Below, piece by piece: positions 22,208-33,865 of a DNA stretch of 64,000 nt. The position numbers were made by a program, and so were the translations under genes. Positions within the stretch are counted from its first letter, which is position 1. Each line of letters opens with the position of its first letter. Origin of the DNA: Verticillium longisporum (lineage: Eukaryota > Ascomycota > Sordariomycetes > Glomerellales > Plectosphaerellaceae); assembly GCA_019188255.1 (NCBI GenBank), contig JAETXT010000009.1, positions 2,294,001 through 2,358,000 of the forward strand, read 5' to 3'. The notes under the pieces are model-generated. The model was not told the DNA's origin. It saw nothing but the letters and a program-made list of their open reading frames with translations, and searched no databases.

Positions 22208-23976
22208 CTAGTCTTCGTCCTTCACGTCGGAAGAGCGCGATGACGCGGTGGAGGCCTTGCTGGCCTTGTGCTTGCTGTCGAACTCCTTGAACATGGCCGT
22301 GATCTCTTCGTTGCCGTCGTTCTTCTCCATCACGAGGTTCTTGAGCCATCGGTTCTCCGTCTCGAGGAGGTTGATGCGACTCTCCAGCGCGGACACCTTA
22401 TCGGACATGTCCTTGGCGCTCTTCTCGAGGGCTTGCTCGCGCTGCTTCTTCTTGATGCGGAAGCGGGCACTGGCGGCCGTGTTGCGCCTGCGCTTGTCCT
22501 CCTCGGCGGCAACGCGGGAGTGCTCCTCAAAGCCCTGGATGGGTCTGTTCACGGGGTTCAACACAACGCTTCCCTTCCTGCTGTCACCAGCGCCCGGCGT
22601 AGGCGGGGAAACATACGCGTTCTGCTGCTGGGGCATTGGCGGCGGGGCGTAGTGCTGCTGGGGGTTGGGTTGCAGAGGCTGGAGGTTGCCCAGGCCCTCG
22701 TGGAAGGACGGGACGCCCGGGCCATGGTACGTGTTGAAGTTGTCGAAGTTAAAATCGCCTGTCATTGTCAGAGTCGGATCGTCGCGGGTCGAATTACAGT
22801 ATCGAGCGAGGAGGTCTTGGCATCGTGGCGTCGCGAAAGGATGGGAATGGGGTCTTCGTCGGTGATGGCGAGGGTTTGACAATGACAGACTTGTGGATGG
22901 AAAACGAGGACAAGACGAGATCGGGGAGCAAGAGGGAAGGAGGGTATCAGTGAAGCCCGCCGGATGGCATGGCCGCCCATCGCGTAGAGGTACGTGATCT
23001 TCGCTGGCCTGGCACTTGGCGGCAGCCCTGATGCGTCGCATCGGCCGCTGCCCCTGCTAGGGTGATGACGGCAAGTCACGGGATATCGCATCATCCATCG
23101 TCCTGGTGGTGAGCTTGGGCTCTGCACCAACCAGAGAAACCTCCCCACCCGGCTTGCGAGGATGCATTAAAGGCGCTGCATCCTCCCAATGATGGGGCGG
23201 GAGACGGCATGCTCTTCTGCATGACAGGGTGGGGGAGAGTCGCTGGCGCCCGCTTGGGTTCCATGTAGACCCTGTCCTTTTCGGCTCTTCATCTCGTCTT
23301 GATTTTGTGATCGAGGCTGGCAGCTGAGTGAGGCTCGACTGAATTCAACCCCTCGGGAGTGAATCACTCCCATGTAAAGTGGGTCCAGCCAACACCGAGT
23401 AGCGCCGAAAAAGCAGAGCAGCCGATCGAAACCAGCGTTTGCCGGATGAGGGATGATGAGCGGGCAAAGAAAAAGAGGATGGGGGAATCTCTGTGGTTTG
23501 ACCGTTTTGAGGAAATTTGATTGTGAGAGGGAAAAGCAAAGATGAAGTTTCCACTCGTGCGCATTTCGACGTGTACATGGTGAATATGGGGGAAGAAAAT
23601 GATATGTGAGGAAGAGGAAGGTGATGCCGTGCGACGACAGTGACAATCGAAGAGCGAACGAAAGAAAGAGGGTTGATTACTCACCAGTGGCCATAAAGTC
23701 AAGGTTTGAGAGGTCGCCGAGGGGTGATGTGAGGTCATCACCAACAGTGGTGACGGCGCTTGAGGGCACCTCCGATTCGGGCTTCGAAGGCTGAGCCTGG
23801 TAGTCAGTGTTCTGACCCGTCTCGAAGTCGAAGAACTGAGTGTTGGTGAACATGGCGAGGTCGTCCTCGAAACGGAACTCCTCCTCGCGGGCACCCTTGG
23901 CCTCGATGGTGTTGAGGTCACGCAGATACTGCGAAACATTGGGGCCTCGACGGCCGTTGTTGTAAGACGGCGCCAT
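22208..23976 (-). CDS. cys-3: bZIP transcription factor of the CYS-3/MetR sulfur regulator family
   Basis: Two exons: 23976-23685 and 22758-22208, giving 280 residues with phase 1/2 agreement. The first exon starts MAPSYNNGRRGPNVSQYLRD and is acidic (EEEFRFEDDLAMF). The second has a Pro/Gln-rich part and then the DNA-binding basic region RRRNTAASARFRIKKKQREQ. The leucine zipper follows (VSALESRINLLETENRWLKN). That basic region is nearly diagnostic for Neurospora CYS-3 and Aspergillus MetR, which bind DNA as dimers and switch on sulfate uptake and methionine/cysteine genes when sulfur is limiting. In the family, activity is restrained by an SCF ubiquitin ligase (SCON-2/MetB). The intron is unusually long (926 bp), and its acceptor overlaps an in-frame ATG at 22765 that could start a 185-residue isoform retaining the whole bZIP. 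Confidence 0.92.
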
Positions 23977-25739
23977 TGCGTTTTCGTGCAACAAACGTTC
24001 GAAAGGGTTTCTTCGTCGTCTGGGGACAGAGGTTGTTGAGTTCTGTTGACAGGCGATTAATGCTGGTTTCTGAGGACCTCTTGTTCGAGTATGGAGGGGC
24101 AGGCTGCAGTGTCGAAGAAGAGCAGGCTCGGCGGAGGTCAGAGCGCGTGGATTGGACTGCGCTGGCTGGGGCTGGGTGCGGTTTTCGGCCGACTTGGTGG
24201 TGACCAGTTGATCGGTCGGGTGACCAGCAGGACGTCTTTGGCGAGCGGCTTGTTGACGTCGTAGTCGCAGCGTGCGTATTTTCAGGTCGAGCCTGGATGA
24301 TTCCTTGGTGGATTTTGTGGTTTGGGTGGTAGGAAGGAGAGGAGGGAGAAGGAAGCGATCGGGTGGGTGGAAGGGACAAGCGTGAATTGAATGAAGCCGA
24401 TGCTTTGTTCGGAATCGGAAGGCGTAGGGGTGGAAGTGGGCACAGGCAGACACTGGACTGCTGAAGGGTGAATGTGAGGGTGGGTGGAGGGGAAAGTGTC
24501 CCCTTTCCCCCCCCCCCCCTCCAGGGCTCCACCCCACGCTACCCACGGCCAGTGTGGCTGGAAGTTACAGGCCATCGGGCACCCAACAAGTCCCTCATCA
24601 GCGCTACGCAGCGCCCGAGGTACATCGGTCCCGACAACCTACGACGCATGCCATTTCCTCACGACGTGCATGAGCCAATGGAGAGGCGTGATCCCCTCTC
24701 AGTCATCCCACGCTCGCCTGACCAGCACGGTCTTTCTCTGTGTACCTTTTCACTTTCTCGACTGGTAGGCGCATGAGGGACCATGCCTTCCAAGATTCAA
24801 TCCCCGCGGCCTGTGATGACGGCTTACTGGTGCCCTGTCTGGGCTCTGGCAGGTCACGAGTTGCCACCGAAACCCTCGGTCATGTAACCCTAATGACGAC
24901 TTTGGCACCTCACATCGGCCACTGTTTGGTTTCGCATTGTCTCCCCATTTCGCGTTGACTCGTCACCTTGACTTGCTATCGAGAGAGTTGTGCGCCAGGA
25001 TTTGAAGAACATGCGTCTGCTACTCACTGGGCGCCAGAACCACATATCATCATCGTGAACACTAGACGCTGTGTTTGTTCCGGTCAGGTCAGGTACTTGA
25101 CCTTCTGTCAATTTGTCAGCTCCACCCCGCCGGCTGTGTGCATCGGCATCAGCGAACAACAAGATGGACCCTGAATTCAAGTCGGAATGCGCCGTGTCGG
25201 CGTTACACGCAAATCATAGCCAGTAGCAGTGAGTGATTACATGTACCATGTGCCTCCGCCCACCGGACTTGGATCCAGATGTCGCTAGGCGGGGCCATCG
25301 ATCGCTTTTCCTCTACCATGTTTGCATGTACACCTTAATTACCTCATGCTCACGACTCATCGACTGCCAACGAGCCAATGGTCTCGTCATCCGCATCCGA
25401 AGCGGGGCCAATGGACCAGCACTCCGTCACTCTTTCTGGATCCCCTCTCACTGGCCCGTCACATTGGTGAGACTTGCCGTGCATCAACAGGACCAGATGG
25501 CCCGTGCATCGACAAGCATCGAATGCAGCGCATTCGAACGTCTGGGGCCTTGCTTGACGTGGAAGCCAAGCTTCGAAGAGGCTGTAACCAACAACAACAA
25601 CCCCCCATCCACTCTCCACCCCCACGACGCGTCCCATCCACACCTCGTCGCGTCTTGCCCCATGTAGCTTCACCACATCCATCATCGTTATTGAGTTGGG
25701 TATACGTCCACCAGGCCTCACCCATGACGCGAAACTACC
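23977..25739. other. Intergenic, divergent promoters
   Basis: Divergent upstream region of the sulfur regulator and CHL4. Contains a 13-nt poly-C run near 24508-24520. The minus-strand frame stays open upstream of the regulator's ATG to about 24546, but its low-complexity Pro/Ser content is not typical of the family, so I leave it as leader. Confidence 0.55.
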
Positions 25740-27163
25740 ATGGCCCGTCTGTCCGTTCCCACGACGGGCCCTCTGTCGTCCGCCGTGCGCATCCACAAGT
25801 CGAACGCCATCGTACAAAAGATCGTTGGCCGTCTCTCCCGTCCGGCGCTTCTTTCTCTCGCTCCCGACTGGCTCGACGAAGACAACCAGTTGTTATGCGC
25901 GCCGCAGCTCGGCGGCAGTCATGATCCGAACGACTTCTACCCACCGGCCGAGTCGCTGCAACAGTTGCGCCGCTTGTACCTAGAGCTGCAGGCGAGGAAG
26001 GGCTCTAAAAAGGATGTTGTCGATCGTGTGCTCGAAGGGGATTGGAGACATGGGCTGAGCCTCTACCAGCTAGCCATGGCAGATGTGCGATACCTCCACG
26101 AGCACCAATCTTCTCTGAATTGGATGGCCTATCAATTGGCCCTTGTCACTCCTCACCGTGACGGTGACGACGACAACGATGACAGCGCCATCACGTTGAA
26201 CCGGCAGTCTCTGGATGTGCCACGCTTCCATCCGTCCACCTTCCTTCAGGCTTTACAGAGTCAGATTCTTCCGGATGTCAAAGTCCACTACCATCTAGAT
26301 CGCCCACCGGGCCTAGCTCTGCTTCTCGTTCGCCTGTTCATCGTTGATTCTCCTTACACATCGGCCATGGCTCTCGACGATGGCACCTCGGCCAAAACGC
26401 CTCAGATCGAATCCTCCAGGACGCTCTATATTGCATTCCCCGACGCTGCTCCGTTTGTATATCTGTCAAAACCACAATCCACAGGCATTGCAACAGGTGC
26501 GGATTCAAAAGTGTTTCGCAACCTGGTGGAGGAGGGGATTCCGAAAGCACTGTCCCAACCACGCAAAAGATATACCCTCCAAGCCACAAACGTCCGCAGC
26601 AAAAATCTATCCCTTCTTCTGTCATCAAAGGGCGCAGGTCGGACGAACGCCGCTGCGGGTGGGTGGAGCTTCTACGCGGACAGGAAAAAGAACGAGTCAC
26701 CTCTCGACACCACGTTGCCTACCCCGCCGCTTTCGGAGGACTCTGAGAGCGTCTCTTCTGCTGCAGCGGAACAGGTCACGGCAGCCAAACGGAAGGTCAC
26801 ATACGACCCAGCAGAAGCGGACCGACTTGATAAAAGGCGAGACTTTTGGCGGCTCGCGCCCGATTCGGGGATTCAGCAAAGCTCGACGATGGCCGGGGTA
26901 TCGAGCGAGTAGACATTACGATGGAGGACTCATTCTTAGGTCCAGAGAATAACGTGCCAGTAGACGAAGACGAGGCATCTTGGGCTCCGGGCGTCAAGCT
27001 GACATTTCGAGGCTCACACGTCTTTGCCGGCATGCGCCAGCTCGTGGAGGCTGGTGTCATTAATGGCAGCAGAATGCCTGGCTGGCTGACTGGTGAGGAA
27101 GGCGTGACTATTGGGGTTGTCAGGGATGGCAGGATCAGGGGATACAAAGGCTCCGGGATATAA
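25740..27163 (+). CDS. CHL4/CENP-N-family kinetochore protein (frame break)
   Basis: Single exon. The N-terminus (LSSAVRIHKSNAIVQKIVGR, then LSRPALLSLAPDWL) is the CHL4/Mis15 signature. Internal segments fit the family: YQLAMADVRYL, RFHPSTFLQAL and HYHLDRPPGLALLLVRLFIV. The final domain reads RARFGDSAKLDDGRGIERVD and TFRGSHVFAGMRQLVEAGV. CHL4 belongs to the inner kinetochore CCAN/Ctf19 complex and bridges centromeric chromatin to the outer kinetochore. The frame breaks at GACTTTTGG (T run 26844-26847). One extra T gives RRDFLAARARFGDSAK and a 474-residue protein. The stop lies 130 bp from the stop of the convergent TatD gene. Confidence 0.87.
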
Positions 27164-27293
27164 CGACTGATGACGCTCGGCTTCTTGGTTTAAGATTTTC
27201 AGGACCGAGCCAAGGGTCTCGGCACGGCTGAACCGCTGATGGCAGTTCTTTGGTTGGCGTCCTATTTTGTCTAGATACCCATGCAACAGCGTT

Positions 27294-28573
27294 CTACGCT
27301 TGTAAATCAAAGACCTTGTTCGTGTTCTTCCAAGCGGCCTCACATACCTCCTCTACCGAAACCCCCTTGATGCCCGCCACTACCTTGGCCACGCGCTCAA
27401 TCATGCAGGGCTCGTTGCGGCCCTTGACCATGGCGCCCTCCTGCCACTTCTCCTTCTTCACGATTTTCCATCGCTCAGGAATCTCGGGCTCCTTCTTCTG
27501 GTTCTTCTTCGATTTGGGCTGTGGCTTCGATGCATCAGCCGGCGCGGCCTCGCCGTTTGTCTCTGGCATCTTCTCTAACAACAGTTTGTAGCCCTCGTGG
27601 CTCGGTCTGATCTCGCACCAGGGCCCGTCCGTCTCCAGCATCATCCTGTCCAGGCTGATCTGTTTGACGACCTCGCAATTCTCCGCCGTCTTGAAGCTGC
27701 AACCATTGATCCCGATGTACAGCCCCAGGTCCATCAGCTCACGCGCCTCCTCGATGGAGCCGGTAAAGCTATGCACGACGCCGCCGCGCTCGAGCTTCTC
27801 CAAGCCGGGGCCGAACTTCTCCTGCAAAAGCCGGCGGAAGTCTTCGTGGGCGGCGCGCGAGTGCAAGAATAGGGGCAGCTGGGGCTTCGTGGCGAGGACG
27901 AGGTCCAGCTGGGCGGCAAAGGCATATAGCTGAACAGCCTTGGAGGCATAGTGCAGGCGATCGTAGTCGAGCCCAAACTCGCCGAATGCGACGAGGCTAC
28001 CCGGCTGGGACGCGCGGGTGCTCTCAATGAGGGCGGCGAGATCGGCGATGATCGTCTCGGTCTTTTCAGCGTCCGGGCCGTTGGTGTCCGGCATGGGTGT
28101 TTCTGGATCAGGGTTCGAATGCATGGCATCATGGTTGGCATCGGCGGTACTGAAGATGGCGCTGCTGCAGGGATGGATACCGATGGTCGTGTATACATTG
28201 CCGGCTGGCATGGAGATGGTCAGTCGAGTGTCGTGCATGTCGGGGAGCTGTGAGGTCACGTACGATATTCTTTGGCTATCGCCAAGGCATCTCGGCAGCT
28301 CTGAAAGTCTGAACCCGTGACGATGAGCTTCGAGCAACCAACTTCGTTTGCTCTTGAAATGACAGCACCCAGATCATCAGGGTGCCGTCTGGAGCCGTGG
28401 GAAATGCCTCTGAAAATGGGGTCGGCAAGGTTAATTCCAATCTACTGGGTATAGAGTGTCAGCCAACCAAGGCCCGTTTTTGACTTTTTGATTTCCTCGC
28501 AAGCACAACTTCGTACATCAACATATCTTGGTCTGTACTCATCGTGAGAGGTGACTGGTGGCGGGGTCGCCAT
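27294..28573 (-). CDS. TatD-family metal-dependent deoxyribonuclease
   Basis: Three exons: 28573-28517, 28441-28264 and 28204-27294. The introns are 75 and 59 bp, the second with a CTGAC-type branch site; all phases close to 381 residues. Exon 1 ends RYVD and exon 2 starts IGINLADPIFRG, rebuilding the conserved first strand. Metal-site motifs follow: TTIGIHPC, VAFGEFGLDYDRL, LPLFLHSRAAHEDF, GGVVHSFTG and LETDGPWCEI. TatD enzymes are TIM-barrel nucleases with 3'-5' exonuclease activity, implicated in DNA repair and apoptotic DNA breakdown. A Lys-rich insertion (KPQPKSKKNQKKEPE) precedes the C-terminal helices. It is divergent from ribonucleotide reductase with an 866-bp gap. Confidence 0.93.
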
Positions 28574-28836
28574 CGTTGTTAGACGTGGTGGCAGAACCAC
28601 GCGAGATGCCAAGTACGATACGGTTGGCCTGAACCGAGTGAGAGGTGCTCGAGGCCAAAACATATGCTGAGACTGAAGAAACTCTTCACCCTTTAGAAGT
28701 CCCGAAACACCAGAGTCTGAGATATGGCCTGGCGCCTTAGCGTAGCGCTGGTGAGTTGCGCGTGCGCCTAAATGCATCTCTTCAAACCCCCATTAAACAC
28801 AGTCTGACTAATACACGTGATTGCGCGAAGTACTTT

Positions 28837-28851
28837 ACGCGCTAAGCGCGT
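28837..28851. promoter_or_regulatory. CGCG-core inverted repeat (possible MBF-type site)
   Basis: ACGCGCTAAGCGCGT: 7-nt arms ACGCGCT and AGCGCGT around a single A. Each arm contains ACGCG, the core recognised by MBF/APSES-type factors. Seen directly; binding is inferred. Confidence 0.5.
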
Positions 28852-29142
28852 TAAGTGCATGCATGCATAAAGTGCAAAGACGCGCCCTTGCACTACCACT
28901 TAAAAAAGTCCAGGGGCGAAGGGGGACCTGAGGAATGGATCTGTAAGCATGAGAATCAGGATAATCTATTCAGCGCCGCCAGACGAGTATGATCTAGGCA
29001 CAGCAAGGGATCAAAACACGAGGGGACATTAGTGAGCATCGGTTTCGGCTCGTAGGTACCGGGCAAGCAAGGGCGGCGGGGCATCTGCCTGATGGTTGCC
29101 AAGGGTCAGCAGTAGTAAACCGCCTGTGCTCAACCGTGTTTG

Positions 29143-29180
29143 ACGCGCTAGGGGCCTGGCGACGCGTTTCCGCTACGCGA
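29143..29180 (+). promoter_or_regulatory. MCB-like cluster upstream of ribonucleotide reductase
   Basis: Three CGCG-core elements in under 40 bp: ACGCGC at 29143, a perfect ACGCGT at 29162-29167 and ACGCGA at 29175. They lie about 260-300 bp before the reductase ATG. MCB boxes bound by MBF drive G1/S transcription of ribonucleotide reductase in yeasts, so a conserved cell-cycle input is plausible here. Confidence 0.6.
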
Positions 29181-29439
29181 CGACCCGCCACGCCTATATC
29201 TTTCTCCCGTAGCAACCACCCACCATCCTTTTCCCTTCCTCCTACATACAACAAATCCCACCTCAAGTATCTTCAGCGACCATTTCCTGGCACTGAATTG
29301 CGACGAGACTTCTTTGGCATATACCCACTGGCCTTGAACAGAGTCTGAATCACTCCGTCGCCTCTTACCCCCCCGACGGTGCACTCCGTTGTCTCGCCAT
29401 CCCGCCATCCCTCTACCCCCCCTCTACACATCGCCCACC

Positions 29440-32329
29440 ATGTTCGTGAGAAAGAGAGGTACGTGTCTGCCCCTCAACGCGACTTCTAATGCGTGCTCCG
29501 TACTGACTGCGATCAGATGGCCGCCAGGAGCGCGTCCAGTTCGACAAGATCACGGCTCGCGTGTCGAGGCTGTGTTACGGCCTTGACATGGACCACGTCG
29601 ACCCGGTCGCCATCACTCAGAAGGTTATTTCTGGTGTCTACGGTGGTGTAACTACCGTTCAGCTCGATGATCTTGTATGTTGTCCATCGTTCTGATGCTG
29701 GATTGTGAGAACCCATCCTAACCCGCACTCCTAGGCTGCCGAGACTGCCGCGTACATGACCGTCACCCATCCCGACTATGCCATCCTCGCCGCCCGCATT
29801 GCGGTCTCCAACCTTCACAAGCAGACCAAGAAGCAATGGTCTTCTGTCGTCAGTGATCTGTATCACTACGTCAACCCCAAGAACAACCGCCCCTCTCCCA
29901 TGATTGCACCGGAGACGTATGAGTTTGTCATGAAGCACAAGGAGGAGCTTGACTCGGCCATTGTCTACGACCGTGACTTCAACTACCAATACTTTGGCTT
30001 CAAGACCCTGGAGCGTTCCTATCTCCTCAAGCTTGACGGCAAGATTGCCGAGCGCCCGCAGCACATGATTATGCGCGTTTCCGTCGGTATCTGGGGAGAC
30101 AACGTTGAGCGTGTCATTGAGACGTACAACCTCATGTCCAGCAAATTCTTCACACACGCCTCTCCTACCCTCTTCAACGCTGGCACGCCTCAGGCTCAGC
30201 TGTCGTCCTGCTTCCTGGTTGACATGAAGGATGACAGCATTGAAGGTATCTACGACACCCTCAAGACCTGTGCCATGATCTCCAAGATGGCTGGTGGTAT
30301 TGGCCTGAACGTCCACCGCATCCGTGCCACTGGCTCTTACATTGCCGGCACCAATGGCACTTCAAACGGCATCACGCCCATGCTTCGCGTCTTCAACAAC
30401 ACGGCGCGCTACGTTGACCAGGGCGGCAACAAGCGTCCCGGCGCTTTTGCCATCTACCTTGAGCCATGGCACGCTGATGTCTTCGAGTTCCTTGACCTCC
30501 GCAAGAACCACGGCAAGGAGGAGGTTCGCGCTCGCGATCTCTTCCTGGCCTTGTGGATCCCCGATCTCTTCATGAAGCGTGTCGAGAAGAACGGCGACTG
30601 GACTCTCATGTGCCCCAACGAGTGCCCTGGCCTTGCTGACTGCTACAGTGACGAGTTTGAGGCCTTGTACGAGAAGTACGAGAAGGCTGGCAAGGGCCGC
30701 AAGACCATCAAGGCGCAGAAGCTTTGGTACGCCGTCCTCGAGGCTCAGACCGAGACCGGCAACCCCTTCATGCTCTACAAGGATCACTGCAACCGCAAGA
30801 GCAACCAGAAGAACCTTGGTACCATTCGCAGCTCCAACCTGTGCACAGAGATTGTCGAGTACTCGGCACCCGATGAGGTTGCCGTCTGCAACCTGGCCTC
30901 TCTGGCCCTGCCGGCCTACGTTGATTACAACAACGGCGTGTATGACTTCAAGAAGCTCCACCAGGTCACTCAGGTCGTCGTCAGGAACCTCAACAGGATC
31001 ATCGACGTGAACCACTACCCCGTCATCGAGGCTCGCAACAGCAATATGCGCCATCGGCCCATTGGCCTTGGTGTCCAGGGCTTGGCTGATGCTTTCCTTG
31101 CTCTCCGCATGCCCTTTGAGTCTCCTGAGGCCAAGGAGCTCAACAAGCAGATCTTTGAGACCATCTACCACGCCGCCCTGACCATGTCATGCAAGCTCGC
31201 TCAGGAGGAAGGCCCCTACTCCACCTATGAGGGCTCGCCCGTCTCCCAGGGTATCCTTCAATACGACATGTGGAACGTCAAGCCTACTGACCTTTGGGAC
31301 TGGGCCGACCTCAAGAGCCAGATCAAGCAACATGGCGTCCGTAACAGTCTTCTCGTGGCGCCCATGCCCACGGCCAGTACCTCGCAGATCCTTGGCAACA
31401 ACGAGTGCTTCGAGCCTTACACGTCCAACATCTACCAGCGTCGTGTGCTCGCCGGCGAGTTCCAGGTCGTCAACCCCTGGCTGCTCAAGGATCTTGTCGA
31501 CATGGGTCTTTGGTCTGATAGCATGAAGAACCGCATCATTGCCGAGAATGGTTCCATCCAGAACATCCCCAACATTCCCGCCGACATCAAGTCCCTGTAC
31601 AAGACTGTCTGGGAGATTTCTCAGCGCACCGTTGTGCAGATGGCTGCCGATCGTGGTGCCTTCATCGACCAGTCCCAGTCCTTGAACATTCACATGAAGG
31701 ACCCTACCATGGGCAAGATCACGAGCATGCACTTCGCCGGCTGGAAGCTTGGCCTCAAGACCGGCATGTACTACCTGCGCACCCAGGCTGCTGCGGCCCC
31801 TATCCAATTCACCGTTGATAAGGAGGCACTCAAGGTTGCCGATACCAATGTCGGCAAGGAGCGCAGCCTCAAGAAGCGGTCCCCCATGCCCAGCTCCAAC
31901 CCGGCGGCTGCGGGCGTTCCTAGGCCCTAGTACCAGAGCAGGGATGGATCGGGTGACAGCAACAGCCGCAACGGTGTTCCTACCCCCAGCACGACACCGC
32001 CTCCGGCCGCCGTCACGTCCCTCCCTGTCGCCTCGCCTGCCAAGCCGGCGACGATGAAGGCGGATGTTGACGAGGGCGACAGCCCCAAGGTCCTGCCCAT
32101 GGAGCCCGCCGACAAGATTAAGATTGAGGAGCTCTCTCAGGGCGACAAGACTCCTGACGCTGAGGACAAGGATGAGGACAGCAAAGAGCGCGAGAACGAC
32201 ATTTACTCAGAAGCTGTGCTTGCTTGTAAGTCAAAAACTAGCACGTACCCCTTTCAACTTGACCAAGACTAATGATCTCTCGCAGGCAGCATTGAAAACC
32301 CCGAGTCTTGCGTGATGTGCAGCGGCTAA
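29440..32329 (+). CDS. rnr1: Ribonucleotide reductase large subunit (class Ia), with in-frame TAG before the C-terminal tail
   Basis: Four exons: 29440-29458, 29517-29674, 29735-32225 and 32286-32329. Start [18 protein letters not shown]; an N-terminal ATP-cone follows. The barrel shows [11 protein letters not shown] with the substrate cysteine, [34 protein letters not shown] and the late motif [20 protein letters not shown]. It reduces ribonucleoside diphosphates to deoxy forms for DNA synthesis, with the small subunit. A TAG at 31928-31930 closes the frame at 790 residues. Reading on in the same frame gives a Pro/Ser linker, an acidic region ([13 protein letters not shown]), YSEAVLAC, a 60-bp intron and the typical end [13 protein letters not shown]. 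With the tail the protein is 903 residues. The Neurospora orthologue is un-24. Confidence 0.93.
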
Positions 32330-33819
32330 ATGTTGGATACATCATTGGTAATGTGTTGATGGTTTGATGATGGGTATTATGGCACTGGGTTTTGGGTACA
32401 TTTGCAAGGACACACCGCGGCGTGCACGACTCATGATGCTCGATGCCTCTTGACGTGCACCTGAGCGCGATGCGCGGTATATCTGTCGCGCTGGCTGATA
32501 TGTTTTTGTACAGTGGTTGTATGGTTTAGGGAGGTCCTGGTCCTTAGTCGGGGTCTGCATTTCAGGACAAGGTCATAATGCGTTGAACCTTGATAAGATA
32601 GCATGTGTGTTTTTCGTAATGCGATTGGCGTCGAGACAATATTGTGCTGTCCCTTCCATCTCGTCCGAAACAACGAGCCTTGCCCCATTGACCGCATGCC
32701 CAATGATGGAGGGGGAGGCACGTAGCTCAAAAGGTTTTGTCTTACAGAGGAGCGCCACTTCTTCCGACCCAGTAGCAGTGGCTAGGTTGTGTGGTTGGTG
32801 TCGGAGGGTTGAGGCCTCCTCACGGTCTAGGTCCTCGCGAAATTGGCTGTTGCACCAGCTGGCGCCGGGGGGGCTCGATCTCGGTTGGCGTGGCAAACCT
32901 GGGGTGCTGCCTCTTGCGGATGAAGGGGGGGGCTAACTCGATGTTTAGTGTCCACACGGCAAATTGATTCAGCTGGACCAGGATTTTGTTCTCAAGCAAA
33001 CAAGGGGGGGGAGGGAGCCAGGGTCGTTGGGGGGATCGATTCGATCGCGCCAGGCCGTCAGGCACCCGAGGCCTATCTACCGATTGCCAAATCTGCCCGC
33101 CATGCCAGCTGTGGTCCCCCTTACCCGCCTCCCCGCACTAATCCAGGCGCCCCTAGATTTCCATTGTCCAATTGATGGAGAGATGGGGTCGTTTTTGCGT
33201 GTTTGATTGTGCGCACGGGTGTTAAGCGCTCACGGGGTGCACAGCAGATTGGTTCTCGTCGCACGTCGGTCCTTGTGCCAGGCAGGTCGCCACTGGTCTG
33301 TCGAGACTGTCGGTGTTGAAATGAAGGGGAGGATGTATGCACAGATTGATCTCTCTCAGAGGGCGTCGGAGATCAAGCAGAGGGGACGATGCTATCTACA
33401 CTAGCAGTCGAAGGGGGGGTCCGATCGGCGCATGCATGGGTCGGGTTTGCATGTAGGTGCCATGTTGGCAAGGGTAGCCGCACTCTGAAGAGACAAGGCT
33501 TGAGTGAGATCTTCGGCTCCGGAAATTCTGCATTGGAAGAACGCATCTCGGTCTTTCAATTCTTCAGGTTTGGGACGTCGTACATTTCGGGTCTTGGGCA
33601 AGACGGATCGAATGGCCGAACGGACTCTGCTTGCCACAGGACGCGCAAGCCGCAATGTGATCCAGGCTGGCTGGGGAGGGGTCATCATGTCTTGGGTTCG
33701 TGGGGTGGTTCGTTCGAATTGGCTTTCGCTGGGGCCGGAAGTGAAGGGAGGGGCAACGGGCGCAGACGTTCAGCAGAACAAGCAAGCGTTCAGGGCTTCA
33801 GGCATCACCAGAAGAATAA

Positions 33820-33865
33820 GGTAGGTACCTGCCTACCTACCTATATGTAGGTACCTGGGGTACCT
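33820..33865. repeat. TAGGTA/TACCTA motif cluster
   Basis: Reads GGTAGGTACCTGCCTACC, TACCTA, ATGTAGGTACC and GGGGTACC: alternating orientations that could form a cruciform or hairpin. Confidence 0.8.

Larger units (their letters stand above)
28574..29439. other. Divergent TatD/ribonucleotide reductase promoter region
   Basis: Contains the inverted repeat and the CGCG-core cluster listed separately, then a pyrimidine-rich leader just before the reductase ATG. No gene is seen. Confidence 0.65.

Noticed and set aside
29513..31807. Three long antisense frames opposite ribonucleotide reductase
   Set aside because: They mirror the codon bias of the reductase and have no domain of their own.
31879..31930. 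Intron (gtcccc...ctag) removing the reductase TAG
   Set aside because: It would be 52 nt, which shifts the frame away from the conserved tail, and the donor is non-consensus.
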